Shown here piece after piece: positions 27,061 to 36,299 of a stretch of 64,000 nt of DNA; position 1 is the stretch's first letter; each line of letters starts with the position of its first letter. A program made the position numbers and the translations under genes. Below the pieces are notes generated by a model that did no database searches, was not told the DNA's origin, and saw only the letters and a list, made by a program, of their open reading frames with translations. This DNA is from Spirochaetota bacterium (GTDB lineage: Bacteria; Spirochaetota; UBA4802; JAFGDQ01), in contig JAXHTS010000007.1 in assembly GCA_034190085.1 (NCBI GenBank), positions 62,001 to 126,000 of the forward strand, read 5' to 3'.

Positions 27061-27426
27061 ATGGCAAGGTTAACAGAAACAACAAAGCGCGAGTTTTCCA
27101 AGAGGCTTTTGGATATTCTCAACTCAAATGCCGCTGCGCTTCAGGATGCGGGGGTTGACATTAAACCCAAATCTGATGAGTTGAGCGGGCTTATTGACGA
27201 CGCATTCTCCGCAGAGGAGAAACAATTGAAGGCTCAAACTGAGGCGAGAAGGGCCACTGAGACTTCACAGATGGCCACTTCAGAGGCATATCAGAAGGCC
27301 TCGGACATAGTAGAGTTGATAATCGGCGCCTTGGGGAAGAAGGACGCCCTTTCTAGGAGGCTCAGAAATCTGCGCAATGAAATAGGGAGGGAACCCTCCA
27401 GGGGGATCAGGGGATCAGGGGAATAG
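27061..27426 (+). CDS. Hypothetical small helical protein
   Basis: A 121-residue protein that I do not recognise. It is charged, Ala- and Glu-rich and probably all helical, with a likely coiled-coil section around residues 50-95 (AEEKQLKAQTEARRATETSQ). No signal peptide or membrane helix is visible. The start is taken at the second in-frame ATG (27061), which has GGGGTG 7 nt upstream; the first ATG is three codons earlier. The last dozen residues (REPSRGIRGSGE) are encoded by a GC-rich repeat tract that continues past the stop, so the native C-terminus may have been rewritten by that repeat. Confidence 0.6.
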   Translation: MARLTETTKREFSKRLLDILNSNAAALQDAGVDIKPKSDELSGLIDDAFSAEEKQLKAQTEARRATETSQMATSEAYQKASDIVELIIGALGKKDALSRRLRNLRNEIGREPSRGIRGSGE

Positions 27427-27560
27427 GATTTTTCATAGGGCTGTTATTCGCCTCTTCCGCTGAATCACCCGGACACATGGGATTCCGGTTATCCCCAGAG
27501 GGATAGCCATCCGGACACAGGGGAAAGCGGATATCCCCAGGGGGATAGCCATCCGGATAG
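27386..27560. repeat. GC-rich palindromic repeat tract with 42-bp tandem copies
   Basis: The tract opens with GGAGGG-AA-CCCTCC (27386-27399) and GGGGATCA direct repeats at the end of the preceding gene. Then two 42-bp tandem copies (27469-27510 and 27511-27552) and a partial third follow. Each copy holds TATCCC...GGGATA hairpins; the second has TATCCCC-AG-GGGGATA. The look is that of REP-type extragenic palindromes. Its base composition differs sharply from the AT-rich surroundings. Confidence 0.6.
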
Positions 27561-27605
27561 GTAAAGATATTTAGAATGCGTGTTGAGAATAGCGGCAGGA
27601 GCGAT

Positions 27606-28472
27606 ATGAGGGTTGGCACGATAATCGAACCGAGAAGGATTGCGGAGGCATTCCTTAGCTCAGATGACGAGCGGTCGCTTACCACGGAGGCTAAAAGGCT
27701 GGTGAAGGCGGGGGCGGATCACATTGAGATAAACGGGGAGGCCATTGCCGCCCTTCCCCGTCCATTTCAGAAAAAATTCAGCCAGGAGGCATCAGTCGGG
27801 TTGAGGGGGCTTCACGAGGATGATGGAGTCTCCTTCTCTGTGCATCTTCCCTTTCTTGGAGGGGTCAACTTCACTACCAGCATTGACCCCATTCGAAGGG
27901 CATCCATTGAGGTTGTTAAACACATTGTTGATCAGTGCTCTCCCTTAGCCCCGGTTAATTATATACTCCACATTTCCGGACTGCTTGAGGAGTTAGCTGA
28001 GCTTGGGGTTCGCGGGGACGCCGTTTCCGCGGCATATCTTGATTATGCCGCAGAGAGCTTGGCTCAGATAACCGAGTTTATACCAGCCGGGAAGCTATGC
28101 ATCGAAAATCTCGAATATATATCCTTTAGTAAAATATACCCGCTGGTAAAAGAATTCAACGCGCGCGTCTGCATGGATGTGGGGCATATTCTGCTTCGAA
28201 ATGAAGAAATAGAGGATTTTATCCAAAATTACGGATGCCGCGTCAGCCATGTCCACATGCATGATGTGTCAAAGAGACGATATGAGAGGCGTGTCACGGT
28301 TATTGATGATCATAAGGAACTCGGTTCCGGAATAATTGACCTTGATGCCATAATCCGCATGTTGAGGGAACTGGACTTCCGTGGCCCCGTTGTCCTGGAA
28401 ATATACGGCACTGATCCTGTAAATTCTATCAGCATTTTGAAAAATTCTATTAATAGATCGATGGAAGGATAG
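27606..28472 (+). CDS. Sugar-phosphate isomerase/epimerase-like TIM barrel (xylose isomerase-like)
   Basis: A protein of about 288 residues in the xylose isomerase-like / AP endonuclease 2 superfamily. Expected metal ligands appear in order: CIENLEY (Glu), CMDVGHILL (Asp and His), VSHVHMHDV (His cluster), and VVLEIYG (final Glu). The N-terminal strand VGTIIEP and VSFSVHLPF fit strands of the barrel. The reaction could be sugar epimerisation or a lyase step; the substrate is unknown. I prefer ATG 27606, which has an AGGAG site 4 nt upstream, over the earlier ATG at 27576. It begins just after the palindromic repeat tract and is followed by a HAMP-TPR gene on the same strand. Confidence 0.82.
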   Translation: MRVGTIIEPRRIAEAFLSSDDERSLTTEAKRLVKAGADHIEINGEAIAALPRPFQKKFSQEASVGLRGLHEDDGVSFSVHLPFLGGVNFTTSIDPIRRASIEVVKHIVDQCSPLAPVNYILHISGLLEELAELGVRGDAVSAAYLDYAAESLAQITEFIPAGKLCIENLEYISFSKIYPLVKEFNARVCMDVGHILLRNEEIEDFIQNYGCRVSHVHMHDVSKRRYERRVTVIDDHKELGSGIIDLDAIIRMLRELDFRGPVVLEIYGTDPVNSISILKNSINRSMEG

Positions 28473-28562
28473 TCGCATAGACGAGAGCCAATGGATGCAA
28501 CTAACGTTATGAGGCATCTAATCGCCATCGCCATTACAGCATTTATATAAAAGGAAATACAG

Positions 28563-29687
28563 ATGTCAAAGGGTATAAGAAGTTCAACGAAATACGTCTT
28601 CAACATCGCTCTTCTCTATTCGCTGTTGATAATAATTTCATCACTCTCCTTCCACTATATCCTGAAGAAAAATTCAAGGCTCTTGAGGGAGACAACATTA
28701 AGGAATAATGAGCATCTTTTATTGGAAAAGACGGGCTTAATAATCGATAGATTGGCCGATGACAACATCAAAAGCCTAAAGGCCCTTTCCAGCAAACTGA
28801 AGGGATATTGCTCCGGGGATGAGAATTTATTGTATATCCTCATCTTCTCTCAAAGCGAGGATGAAGCCTACTTTAAGATGATCAAAAAGATCGCAAATAA
28901 TCCAGCCTTTGATATTGGGATAAAGGGGAGACAGAGGGTGAAAGAGGACCGGGCGATCAATTATTTACAAAAGGGGATGTTCGGAGAAATCGCTGACGAG
29001 AAGATATATTCATCCAACGGACTATACTGGAGAAACGTCTACCATCCCTTTAAAATCAGGAATAAAACCCTGGTCATAGAGTTCATCGTCTCCACTTCAA
29101 TGACCATGAACTCTATAAACGAATATTATACAACATTGAACAAGACAAATAGATACATAATTATCATATCCGCAATAATAATCGTCATCGCCTTCATCAT
29201 AACCTTTCTCTTTACTCATAATTTGTCTCTCTTTATAAAGGGGCTGTCGCAGCATATTAAGGATGCTGCGGATGGGAAGCTGGATGTGCAGCTTAATCCG
29301 ACAATCGATGAGGACTTTAGCGAGATCGCCCTCTCATTTAATAACCTCATTGTCAAGCTCAAGGAATTGACAGAAAAGGAGAAGTCAACAGAGGATATTG
29401 AGCATAGTGATCCCCTGAGCGAAGCCTTTAGTTATGGGGTGGCCTTTATTAAGGAGAAGAGGATAGATGACGCTATAGCGATCTTTAAGACGCTCACTAT
29501 ACTGAAACCTGAAGGTTTCGCATCCCTCTTCAATCTGGGAGTGGCCTATGCAAAGAATAGGGATTATAATAACGCCCTCCTCTCCTTCCGAAAGGCGATG
29601 GAGTTTAATCCGGATCATGAACTCACACTAAAATATATTGAAAAGGTAGGGTTATTACAGAGAAGAGATGAAGAATTCGCCAATTGA
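28563..29687 (+). CDS. Membrane protein with periplasmic sensor, HAMP and TPR domains
   Basis: A 374-residue protein. A first membrane helix (about residues 12-33), a periplasmic domain of about 160 residues and a second helix (about 196-220) are followed by a HAMP linker (LSQHIKDAADGKLDVQLN through FNNLIVKLKEL). The cytoplasmic end is not a kinase or cyclase but two or three TPR units (FASLFNLGVAYAKNRDYNNAL). This suggests a sensor that signals through protein contacts. The HAMP residues and TPR Ala/Gly/Tyr pattern are clear; ligand and partner are unknown. Its last 20 bp overlap the start of uvrC, so they are probably co-transcribed. Confidence 0.82.
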   Translation: MSKGIRSSTKYVFNIALLYSLLIIISSLSFHYILKKNSRLLRETTLRNNEHLLLEKTGLIIDRLADDNIKSLKALSSKLKGYCSGDENLLYILIFSQSEDEAYFKMIKKIANNPAFDIGIKGRQRVKEDRAINYLQKGMFGEIADEKIYSSNGLYWRNVYHPFKIRNKTLVIEFIVSTSMTMNSINEYYTTLNKTNRYIIIISAIIIVIAFIITFLFTHNLSLFIKGLSQHIKDAADGKLDVQLNPTIDEDFSEIALSFNNLIVKLKELTEKEKSTEDIEHSDPLSEAFSYGVAFIKEKRIDDAIAIFKTLTILKPEGFASLFNLGVAYAKNRDYNNALLSFRKAMEFNPDHELTLKYIEKVGLLQRRDEEFAN

Positions 29688-31482
29688 TCTGCAGAATAAG
29701 ATCGCTGCCCTGCCCAATGAGATCGGCGTTTATCTCATGAAGGACAAGCTGGACGGCATTATATACATAGGCAAGGCCTCAAGCCTAAAGAAACGAGTCT
29801 CTTCCTATTTCCGGAAATCCGATGATAATCCAAAGACCGCGGTTTTAGTGAAGAATATTCATGACATCGAATTTATAGTAACGGACTCAGAGGTTGAGGC
29901 CCTGATCCTTGAGAGCACCCTGATAAAGAGCCACAAGCCCAAATATAATATCAGGCTCAAGGATGATAAGCGGTATCCCTACATCGCTGTGACACTGAGC
30001 GAGGAGTATCCAAGGGTAATCTATACTCGTAGATTAATCGAAAATGGAGACAGGTACTTCGGCCCTTACACCGATTCCAATGCCGCCAGAAAAATAGTAT
30101 CAATGATGAACATCACATTCAAATTAAAGACCTGCAAAAAGGAACTCCCCATAAAGAAAGAAGAAAGGCCCTGCCTTAACCACCAGATGAAGAGATGCTC
30201 CGGCGTGTGCCAGGGAATAATTTCCAGAAAGGAATATCTCGAGATCATCGATAATGCCATAAGGTTCCTGGATGGAGAGATCGAGCCGGTTGTTAATAAC
30301 CTGCAAAGAATGATGACTGATCATTCAAAAAGGATGGAGTATGAATCAGCGGCGGATATAAGGGATATGATCAATAATATTCATGCGGTAACCGAGAAAC
30401 AGAAGGTATATGCGCCCATTGGCATGGATCAGGACTATGTCTGCATATCAACCCAAGGAGACGAGGCTGTAATGCTCCTATTCGAATTCCGCAAGGGGGT
30501 GTTGGTTGGAAGAAAAATTTCTATCTTTGAAAACGTCCAATACCATGCGCCTGGAGATATAATAAAATCCTTCATTCTGGAGTATTACCAACGGAAGGAG
30601 CCACCCTCAAGGATCACCGCTTCTCATCAGTCAGAGGATAGGGCCACATTAGAGGAGTGTCTGACGAGGATAGCCTGTCAGAATGTGCGGATTTTTACCC
30701 CAACATCGAACAACGACAGGGCTATAATAAACATGATGAAGAAAAACCTTGACATTATTGTCGCTGAGAGGGAATCCCATAGAGAGCGGTCGGATAAGAA
30801 CAGGGGTCTTACCGAGATGAAGGAGATGCTGAGCCTAGAGTCACTGCCGAGGGTGTTAGAATGCTTTGACATATCCAATATTCAGGGAAAATTCGCTGTT
30901 GGCTCAATGTCCCGATTCATTGACGGTGTTCCGGACAAGAGCGGTTATCGGAGGTACAGGATCAGGGCCTATGATTCATCCAATGATCCTGGCATGATAC
31001 ATGAGGTGGTGGGGAGAAGATTGCAGATGCTCATCAACGAAACCCTTGACCTGCCTGATCTTATCATAATCGATGGAGGCAAAACACAACTAGCCAGGGC
31101 CTATGAAGCAGCCAATTCCCTTGAGGTCGATATAAGGATCATCTCCATTGCCAAGCGCTTTGAGGAGATTTACACTGATATATCAGAGGAGCCTATTAGA
31201 TTACAGAAAGGCTCTCCTGCATTGAGGATAATTCAAAACATCAGGGACGAGGCTCACCGGTTTGCTATTGAGTATCATAGGACGCTGAGGAGCAAGGGCA
31301 TGAGAGAATCAGCCTTTGATGAGATACCGATGATCGGAGAGAAGAAGAAGAATCTTCTCCTCCAAAATCTGAAGAGCCTGGAGAATGTGAAGAACTCCTC
31401 ATTAGAGGAGCTTATTAACGTGCCCGGCATTGGCGTTAAAACAGCTAAAATAGTCTACAATTATTTCCATGATACTGAATAA
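29668..31482 (+). CDS. uvrC: Excinuclease ABC subunit C
   Basis: A 604-residue nuclease of nucleotide excision repair that makes both incisions beside a lesion held by UvrB. The GIY-YIG domain opens the protein (IGVYLMKDKLDGIIYIGKAS). A cysteine cluster (CKKELP, CLNHQMKRCSGVC) and the UVR motif for UvrB contact follow. The RNase H-like C-terminal nuclease has CFDISNIQG and IIDGGKTQL, and paired helix-hairpin-helix motifs finish it (INVPGIGVKTAKIV). Length is typical. It overlaps the HAMP-TPR gene by 20 bp. The last bases of that gene (AGAGAAGAG) can serve as ribosome-binding site. Confidence 0.97.
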   Translation: MKNSPIDLQNKIAALPNEIGVYLMKDKLDGIIYIGKASSLKKRVSSYFRKSDDNPKTAVLVKNIHDIEFIVTDSEVEALILESTLIKSHKPKYNIRLKDDKRYPYIAVTLSEEYPRVIYTRRLIENGDRYFGPYTDSNAARKIVSMMNITFKLKTCKKELPIKKEERPCLNHQMKRCSGVCQGIISRKEYLEIIDNAIRFLDGEIEPVVNNLQRMMTDHSKRMEYESAADIRDMINNIHAVTEKQKVYAPIGMDQDYVCISTQGDEAVMLLFEFRKGVLVGRKISIFENVQYHAPGDIIKSFILEYYQRKEPPSRITASHQSEDRATLEECLTRIACQNVRIFTPTSNNDRAIINMMKKNLDIIVAERESHRERSDKNRGLTEMKEMLSLESLPRVLECFDISNIQGKFAVGSMSRFIDGVPDKSGYRRYRIRAYDSSNDPGMIHEVVGRRLQMLINETLDLPDLIIIDGGKTQLARAYEAANSLEVDIRIISIAKRFEEIYTDISEEPIRLQKGSPALRIIQNIRDEAHRFAIEYHRTLRSKGMRESAFDEIPMIGEKKKNLLLQNLKSLENVKNSSLEELINVPGIGVKTAKIVYNYFHDTE

Positions 31483-31570
31483 TAGACCCTCCTAACCACG
31501 AGCCTTTGGATCTTCTCCATCCTTGATGTTGATTTGCGCATCTTTACCCGAGCCGATATAAGAGCGAGGA

Positions 31571-32212
31571 TTATCTCAAATTCGAGAGGCTTATAATCCC
31601 AATCTGGTTCAATCCATTTATGATAAACTGAACAGCCATTGCGGATAGTATAAGACCCATAATTCGCTGGATGACCGATAGTCCAGTCTCTCCAAGCAGG
31701 CGCTCAATAAATACTGAGAAGAACATAACAATCCCAGCGATAATGAACATTATCACTGAAATAGTAACGATGGTGATTATTTTCCCTGTATCTCCGTCTG
31801 CCTGGGAGCTGAACATCAAGAGGGCGGCGATGTTCCCTGGTCCGCAGAGCATGGGGATTGCCAGGGGGAAGACCGATGTATCCCCTCCCCCCGGGGATTC
31901 AATATCCTCCTTTGAGACCTTTGTCCTCGTAGGCCTGGCAAAGAGCATATCCATTGAAATGAGGAATAACAATATTCCGCCGGCAAAGAGAAAGGAAGCC
32001 GGTGTAATCCCGAGAAAATTGAGAAAAACCTTCCCGAATAGAACAAAAAATACAGACACTGAGGCCGCGACGCCTGTTGCCCTAAGAATGATCAACCTCT
32101 GTCGTCTGGATTCATAACCGGAGAGGTATATGATAAAAGCCGGTATTAGGCCAAGGGGATCCACTACAAAGAAGAGTGTAAAAAAAACCGTTGGGATAAA
32201 ATTTGCATCCAT
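31571..32212 (-). CDS. MarC family integral membrane protein
   Basis: A 213-residue protein with six predicted membrane helices. FFVVDPLGLIPAFI at the start, IPMLCGPGNIAALLMF in the middle and GLSVIQRIMGLILSAMAVQFIINGL at the end are the conserved blocks of the MarC/UPF0056 family. The family was once linked to multiple antibiotic resistance and later dissociated from it; some members have been reported to move amino acids, and the role here is unknown. It lies 37 bp behind serA on the same strand, so the pair may form an operon. Confidence 0.9.
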   Translation of the reverse strand: MDANFIPTVFFTLFFVVDPLGLIPAFIIYLSGYESRRQRLIILRATGVAASVSVFFVLFGKVFLNFLGITPASFLFAGGILLFLISMDMLFARPTRTKVSKEDIESPGGGDTSVFPLAIPMLCGPGNIAALLMFSSQADGDTGKIITIVTISVIMFIIAGIVMFFSVFIERLLGETGLSVIQRIMGLILSAMAVQFIINGLNQIGIISLSNLR

Positions 32213-32248
32213 AACTAATCCCCTCGTATGAATCTCTAATTATATGGC

Positions 32249-33844
32249 TCAACCTATGCAGAGATTGATGTACTTCAAATCAATGATCTCAGGGAGGCCC
32301 TTCATCTTATCCAAAAGCTCAGGGTTCAATTCATCATCCACCCCAACAATCACAAGCGCTCTGCCTCCCTTCTTAGCCCTGGATAGGTGCAGGTTCGCTA
32401 TGTTTATTCCGTTGTCTCCCAGAAATGTTCCAATGGAGCCAATTACATTGGGAACATCATTATTGTGTAAAACCAGCATGCGGCCCGATGGAACAAAATC
32501 AACCAGATAATCATCAAACCTGACAAAGCGTACATTTCGGGCCAGTATCGTTCCCCATAACTCATTTACACCCTCCTGCCCAACCACCTTAACCCTGATG
32601 AGATGAGAATAATCCCTTGATGTTGTATCCTCCCCTATCTGTATCTTAATTCCCCTCTCCTTTGCTATTACTGAGGCATTCACAAAGTTGATATTGAAAT
32701 CAATATATGGGGACATCATGCCCTTAATATAGGCTGATGTAAGCGGGGCAATGTTTGAATTCTGAAAATCCCCGGAATAATAGATATTTACCTCCTCCAC
32801 CTTCCCATTCATCACGGATCCCTGAAATGATCCCATCCTTTCAATCAGCTCAATATAGGGCTTCAGGAAATTGTATTCGTTAATATCCAGGGAAGGGAAA
32901 TTAACGCTGTTTCTGGCAATGCCAGTGAGCAAGAATTCAGCCACATTTTCCGCAGCCTCAATGGCCACTGAAACCTGAGCCTCGTCAGTCGACGCCCCCA
33001 GGTGAGGTGTAAGAATGACATTGTCCAACTCATGAAATGGTTTCAGCGTCTTTGGCGGCTCCTCTGTAAAGACATCCAACGCCGCGCCTGCGATCCTCCT
33101 CTCCTTAAGGGCTTCATACAAATCATTCTCATTGTATATTCCGCCCCTTGCGCAATTTATCAGTCTAACAGTGGGCTTCATCATCTCAATCTCCCTCCTG
33201 GTAACCATATCCCTTGTCTGATCAGTTAAGGGTGTATGGACGGTAATGAAATCAGCCTCCTTCCAGATCTCATCCGGTTCTTTAGCCTCAATATCATAAT
33301 CGGATAACTTATCGCTAGACATATAGGGATCATATCCAACGACCCTCATCGATAATCCCTTGCATCTCTTTGCCACCTCCAAGCCTATTCTCCCCAACCC
33401 GATTACACCCACAGTCTTGCCGCGAAGCTCAGTCCCCCTAAAGAGCTTCTTTTCCCATGCCCCCCTCTTCATTGAAGAATCAGCCAGGGGAACCCTTCTG
33501 GCTATTGAAAACATCAATGCAATCGCATGCTCCGCTGTTGATATGGTGTTCCCCCCGGGAGTATTCATTACAACTATACCCTTCTCAGTCGCCCTCTCAA
33601 TATCGACATTGTCCAAGCCAACCCCTGCCCTAGCAATTACCTGTAATCTATCAGCAGATCTTATTACATCATCTGTAACCATGGTTGCGGACCGAATTAT
33701 TAATCCATAGGCATCAGCTATTTCTACAAGCAACCCCTCTGGTGACAGTCCAGGTTTATTTATAACTTCAAAATCACTATGCTTTTGCAAAAGTTCAATT
33801 CCCTCTTGTGCCAACTTGTCGCTTATTAAAATTTTCTTCTTCAT
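32249..33844 (-). CDS. serA: D-3-phosphoglycerate dehydrogenase, long ACT-domain form
   Basis: A 531-residue enzyme that starts serine synthesis by oxidising 3-phosphoglycerate with NAD. The NAD-binding motif is VGVIGLGRIGLEVAKR. Catalytic Arg, Glu and His lie in INCARGGIYNENDL, DVFTEEPP and LTPHLGAST. An allosteric substrate-binding insert (about residues 325-450) and a C-terminal ACT domain (VLHNNDVPNVIGSIGTFLGD) mark the long form, which is normally feedback-inhibited by serine. Length is typical of that form. The marC-like gene follows 36 bp downstream. Confidence 0.96.
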   Translation of the reverse strand: MKKKILISDKLAQEGIELLQKHSDFEVINKPGLSPEGLLVEIADAYGLIIRSATMVTDDVIRSADRLQVIARAGVGLDNVDIERATEKGIVVMNTPGGNTISTAEHAIALMFSIARRVPLADSSMKRGAWEKKLFRGTELRGKTVGVIGLGRIGLEVAKRCKGLSMRVVGYDPYMSSDKLSDYDIEAKEPDEIWKEADFITVHTPLTDQTRDMVTRREIEMMKPTVRLINCARGGIYNENDLYEALKERRIAGAALDVFTEEPPKTLKPFHELDNVILTPHLGASTDEAQVSVAIEAAENVAEFLLTGIARNSVNFPSLDINEYNFLKPYIELIERMGSFQGSVMNGKVEEVNIYYSGDFQNSNIAPLTSAYIKGMMSPYIDFNINFVNASVIAKERGIKIQIGEDTTSRDYSHLIRVKVVGQEGVNELWGTILARNVRFVRFDDYLVDFVPSGRMLVLHNNDVPNVIGSIGTFLGDNGINIANLHLSRAKKGGRALVIVGVDDELNPELLDKMKGLPEIIDLKYINLCIG

Positions 33845-33996
33845 CGATATACTTCTCCTTATTTGCTGCTAATATTCATCATTATCTCAGTTTCTACATT
33901 TTAAATAGATTGAAAAAACAAAAATATTCACTATTGAATTCATTACCCCACCCTTATAGCATTCTTCCGGGTGAACCCCTTAAAGGATTATCTCAT

Positions 33997-36141
33997 CTAC
34001 ATTATCTTCAATACAATAACCACAACATCCGATTTCAAAGGAGAGAACCTCATAAAAGAGGCGAACCTCTCTTTTATTATTTCAACAATCTCTGTAGGTG
34101 TGCTTCTTCTGTTCTCCTTAATTATACCCCGAAGCTGAGCTAATTCAAACCTCTCGCCCCTTTGGTTTAGGGATTCAACCAGCGCCCTTGAATATAGAAC
34201 ACCTATATCTCCTCTAATCAGGCTTATCCTTCCCATACCAAAGGTCGTTCCCTTCTCATAACCTAAGGGAATGCCTTCAGTATCGCAGGAATTAAAGTCA
34301 CCCCTCTCAATCCCAAAGATCTCAAGGGGAGAAAAGCCTGCATTGGTATACATGAGTCTCCTTGATTCTACATCATAATAATAGTAATACGCTGTAACGA
34401 ATTTCCCCTTCCCTCCTGAATATTCATATAAAACATTGTTCAGACTGCGCATTACAGTGAATGTTGAATGGGCTTCTGCCATACATGAGTGAAAGGCTGA
34501 TCTCAGAATAACCGAGTAGATTGCGCTGCCCACCCCAACGCCAGAGATGCCGGTGGCAATCACACCCAAACCATTATTGCTTGGCTCGATGAAATCAAAA
34601 TAATCCATACCCTCCCTGTGGCTAGGGATATAGAAGGCGCCAATCTTTATCCCCCTTAGGCTGGGAAGGGATACTGGCACAGCCCTGGATAGGATATCAG
34701 AGGATAGACCTACAGCCCTGCTGATGATTTGTTCCCGCTTTGATTCCTCATATAAATATGCATTTGAGATGATAATGTTGCTCTCCCTCTGGAAGTATTG
34801 AAGTCTCTCTAATTCATTGGTCTTAAAGGATGAAAGATTATTCTTTGCCCCTAGACAAAATAGTCCTAATACCCTCCCATCATGATAAATTGGTAGGATT
34901 ACTTTAATACTATTATTGATAAAGAAATCTACAACATATTCACGAATCTCACCAAAGCTTTTATCATCAATATATACCCTATCAATATCAATTATCCTAT
35001 GATTCTGCATGAACCACTCAATAATAACTGAGTATCTGTCTATGGAATCGATGTCAGTATCATCACCCTTCAGGTAATATAATTCATATTTTTTTTCTTC
35101 ATCATTTAACATAACAAAGTAGGCAGTATTCAGAAAGAGCGCGTCATTGAGGGTATCTGTTATCTGCTGAATTACGCTCCTGAAATCCTTTATACCTTCA
35201 ACCCTTTGTAAAAAATTATTCAATACATTCTCAAATTCATATTGTTTTCTCTTAAATAATCTATCAATTATCGGCTGGATATATATATAAAAAAGGACAA
35301 AGAGTATTGCTATGATGCCTGCATAGATTAGGGTGGGAATATTTGTAAAATATCCCCATTTCATACTATAGACTCTAACAATGCCATATACCGGGGCAAT
35401 TATTATGGCTGAGAGCGTAAGGTGCATAGCGGTTTTATGTAAAACCGTTGTAATATCCATTAAATTTGATGTTACTACTGAATAGAAGAATGATCCAACA
35501 CCCAGGAATGCGGCAATAGAAGCCCCAAAAACATATAGCTCGCTGTAATTAAAAAATTTTGGCATAATAATTGAACATATCGCAGCCAGGATAATCGCTG
35601 TGGAGGTGATAATAAAGACGTATTGGATCTGCAGCCTGTATACCTCCACATCAGTCTTAAAGTACTTTCTAATAAAATTCGCTGTTCCCAATAAGAGATA
35701 TATAAAAGCAACAACCATATATGCTGTATAACCAGGCCTATAATCCCTTACTATGGAGCCATTCTCAAAATATGCCCTTGTGATAGTTAAATCTGTAAAA
35801 GCCGTGACAAAAGAGATAGCAAATGCTGGGAGGAGAATAAGCAGGGTATAGAGGATAGGGATTTTTTTCACACCCTTAGGGAAAACCAAAGACATTGTTA
35901 GAATAGATGAGAATAGGAGAGTCGTTGACATTTGAGAAAATCTATTTATCTGGGTGAGATATTGAGAGGAAGGATAGACATAGGCAAGGAACATGGTAAT
36001 AAGGATCCCAAAGGCTGACATCGAAACAAAAGCATAATACCTATGCACCTGATCGCGCCAATCCTTAATTAGCACAAAAATTGTCAATAATATTAGCAAG
36101 ATTGATGCTAATAATGATGTCGCTATATTCAATATTTGCAC
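33997..36141 (-). CDS. Membrane sensor with GAF and degenerate SpoIIE/PP2C-like domain
   Basis: A 714-residue protein. About eight hydrophobic helices fill residues 1-300 and resemble the 7TM region found before histidine kinases. A GAF-like domain follows (about 330-470), then a domain that matches SpoIIE/RsbU phosphatases by position of its motifs (about 495-714). Key acids are altered: the D of the usual GDxSGxG is missing in ATGISGVG, the D of YTDG/YSDG is Arg in LYSRALVES, and the final DD is SD in LKSDVVVIVLK. The D-x-x-D start, MDYFDF, remains. It is probably a pseudophosphatase acting by binding, for example to an anti-sigma factor antagonist. That is inference; no Rsb gene is nearby. 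Confidence 0.78.
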   Translation of the reverse strand: MQILNIATSLLASILLILLTIFVLIKDWRDQVHRYYAFVSMSAFGILITMFLAYVYPSSQYLTQINRFSQMSTTLLFSSILTMSLVFPKGVKKIPILYTLLILLPAFAISFVTAFTDLTITRAYFENGSIVRDYRPGYTAYMVVAFIYLLLGTANFIRKYFKTDVEVYRLQIQYVFIITSTAIILAAICSIIMPKFFNYSELYVFGASIAAFLGVGSFFYSVVTSNLMDITTVLHKTAMHLTLSAIIIAPVYGIVRVYSMKWGYFTNIPTLIYAGIIAILFVLFYIYIQPIIDRLFKRKQYEFENVLNNFLQRVEGIKDFRSVIQQITDTLNDALFLNTAYFVMLNDEEKKYELYYLKGDDTDIDSIDRYSVIIEWFMQNHRIIDIDRVYIDDKSFGEIREYVVDFFINNSIKVILPIYHDGRVLGLFCLGAKNNLSSFKTNELERLQYFQRESNIIISNAYLYEESKREQIISRAVGLSSDILSRAVPVSLPSLRGIKIGAFYIPSHREGMDYFDFIEPSNNGLGVIATGISGVGVGSAIYSVILRSAFHSCMAEAHSTFTVMRSLNNVLYEYSGGKGKFVTAYYYYYDVESRRLMYTNAGFSPLEIFGIERGDFNSCDTEGIPLGYEKGTTFGMGRISLIRGDIGVLYSRALVESLNQRGERFELAQLRGIIKENRRSTPTEIVEIIKERFASFMRFSPLKSDVVVIVLKIM

Positions 36142-36299
36142 CTATCGCTCCTCAATGCTATCCTGCAAAATTTGATCTCCCAGTAAAATTATTCAATAAC
36201 AAAATCAAATAACATATATCCTTATCACCCTCCAATAACTGAGATAAGGGCATTACCCTCAATATGATCTTTTGCATATTGATATATTCCAACTTATTC

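Noticed and set aside
27407-27685. Minus-strand frame with two 14-residue DGYPxGDxRxPxCP repeats
   Set aside because: It is the translation of the 42-bp palindromic DNA repeat and overlaps the start of the isomerase-like gene; the repeat looks extragenic.
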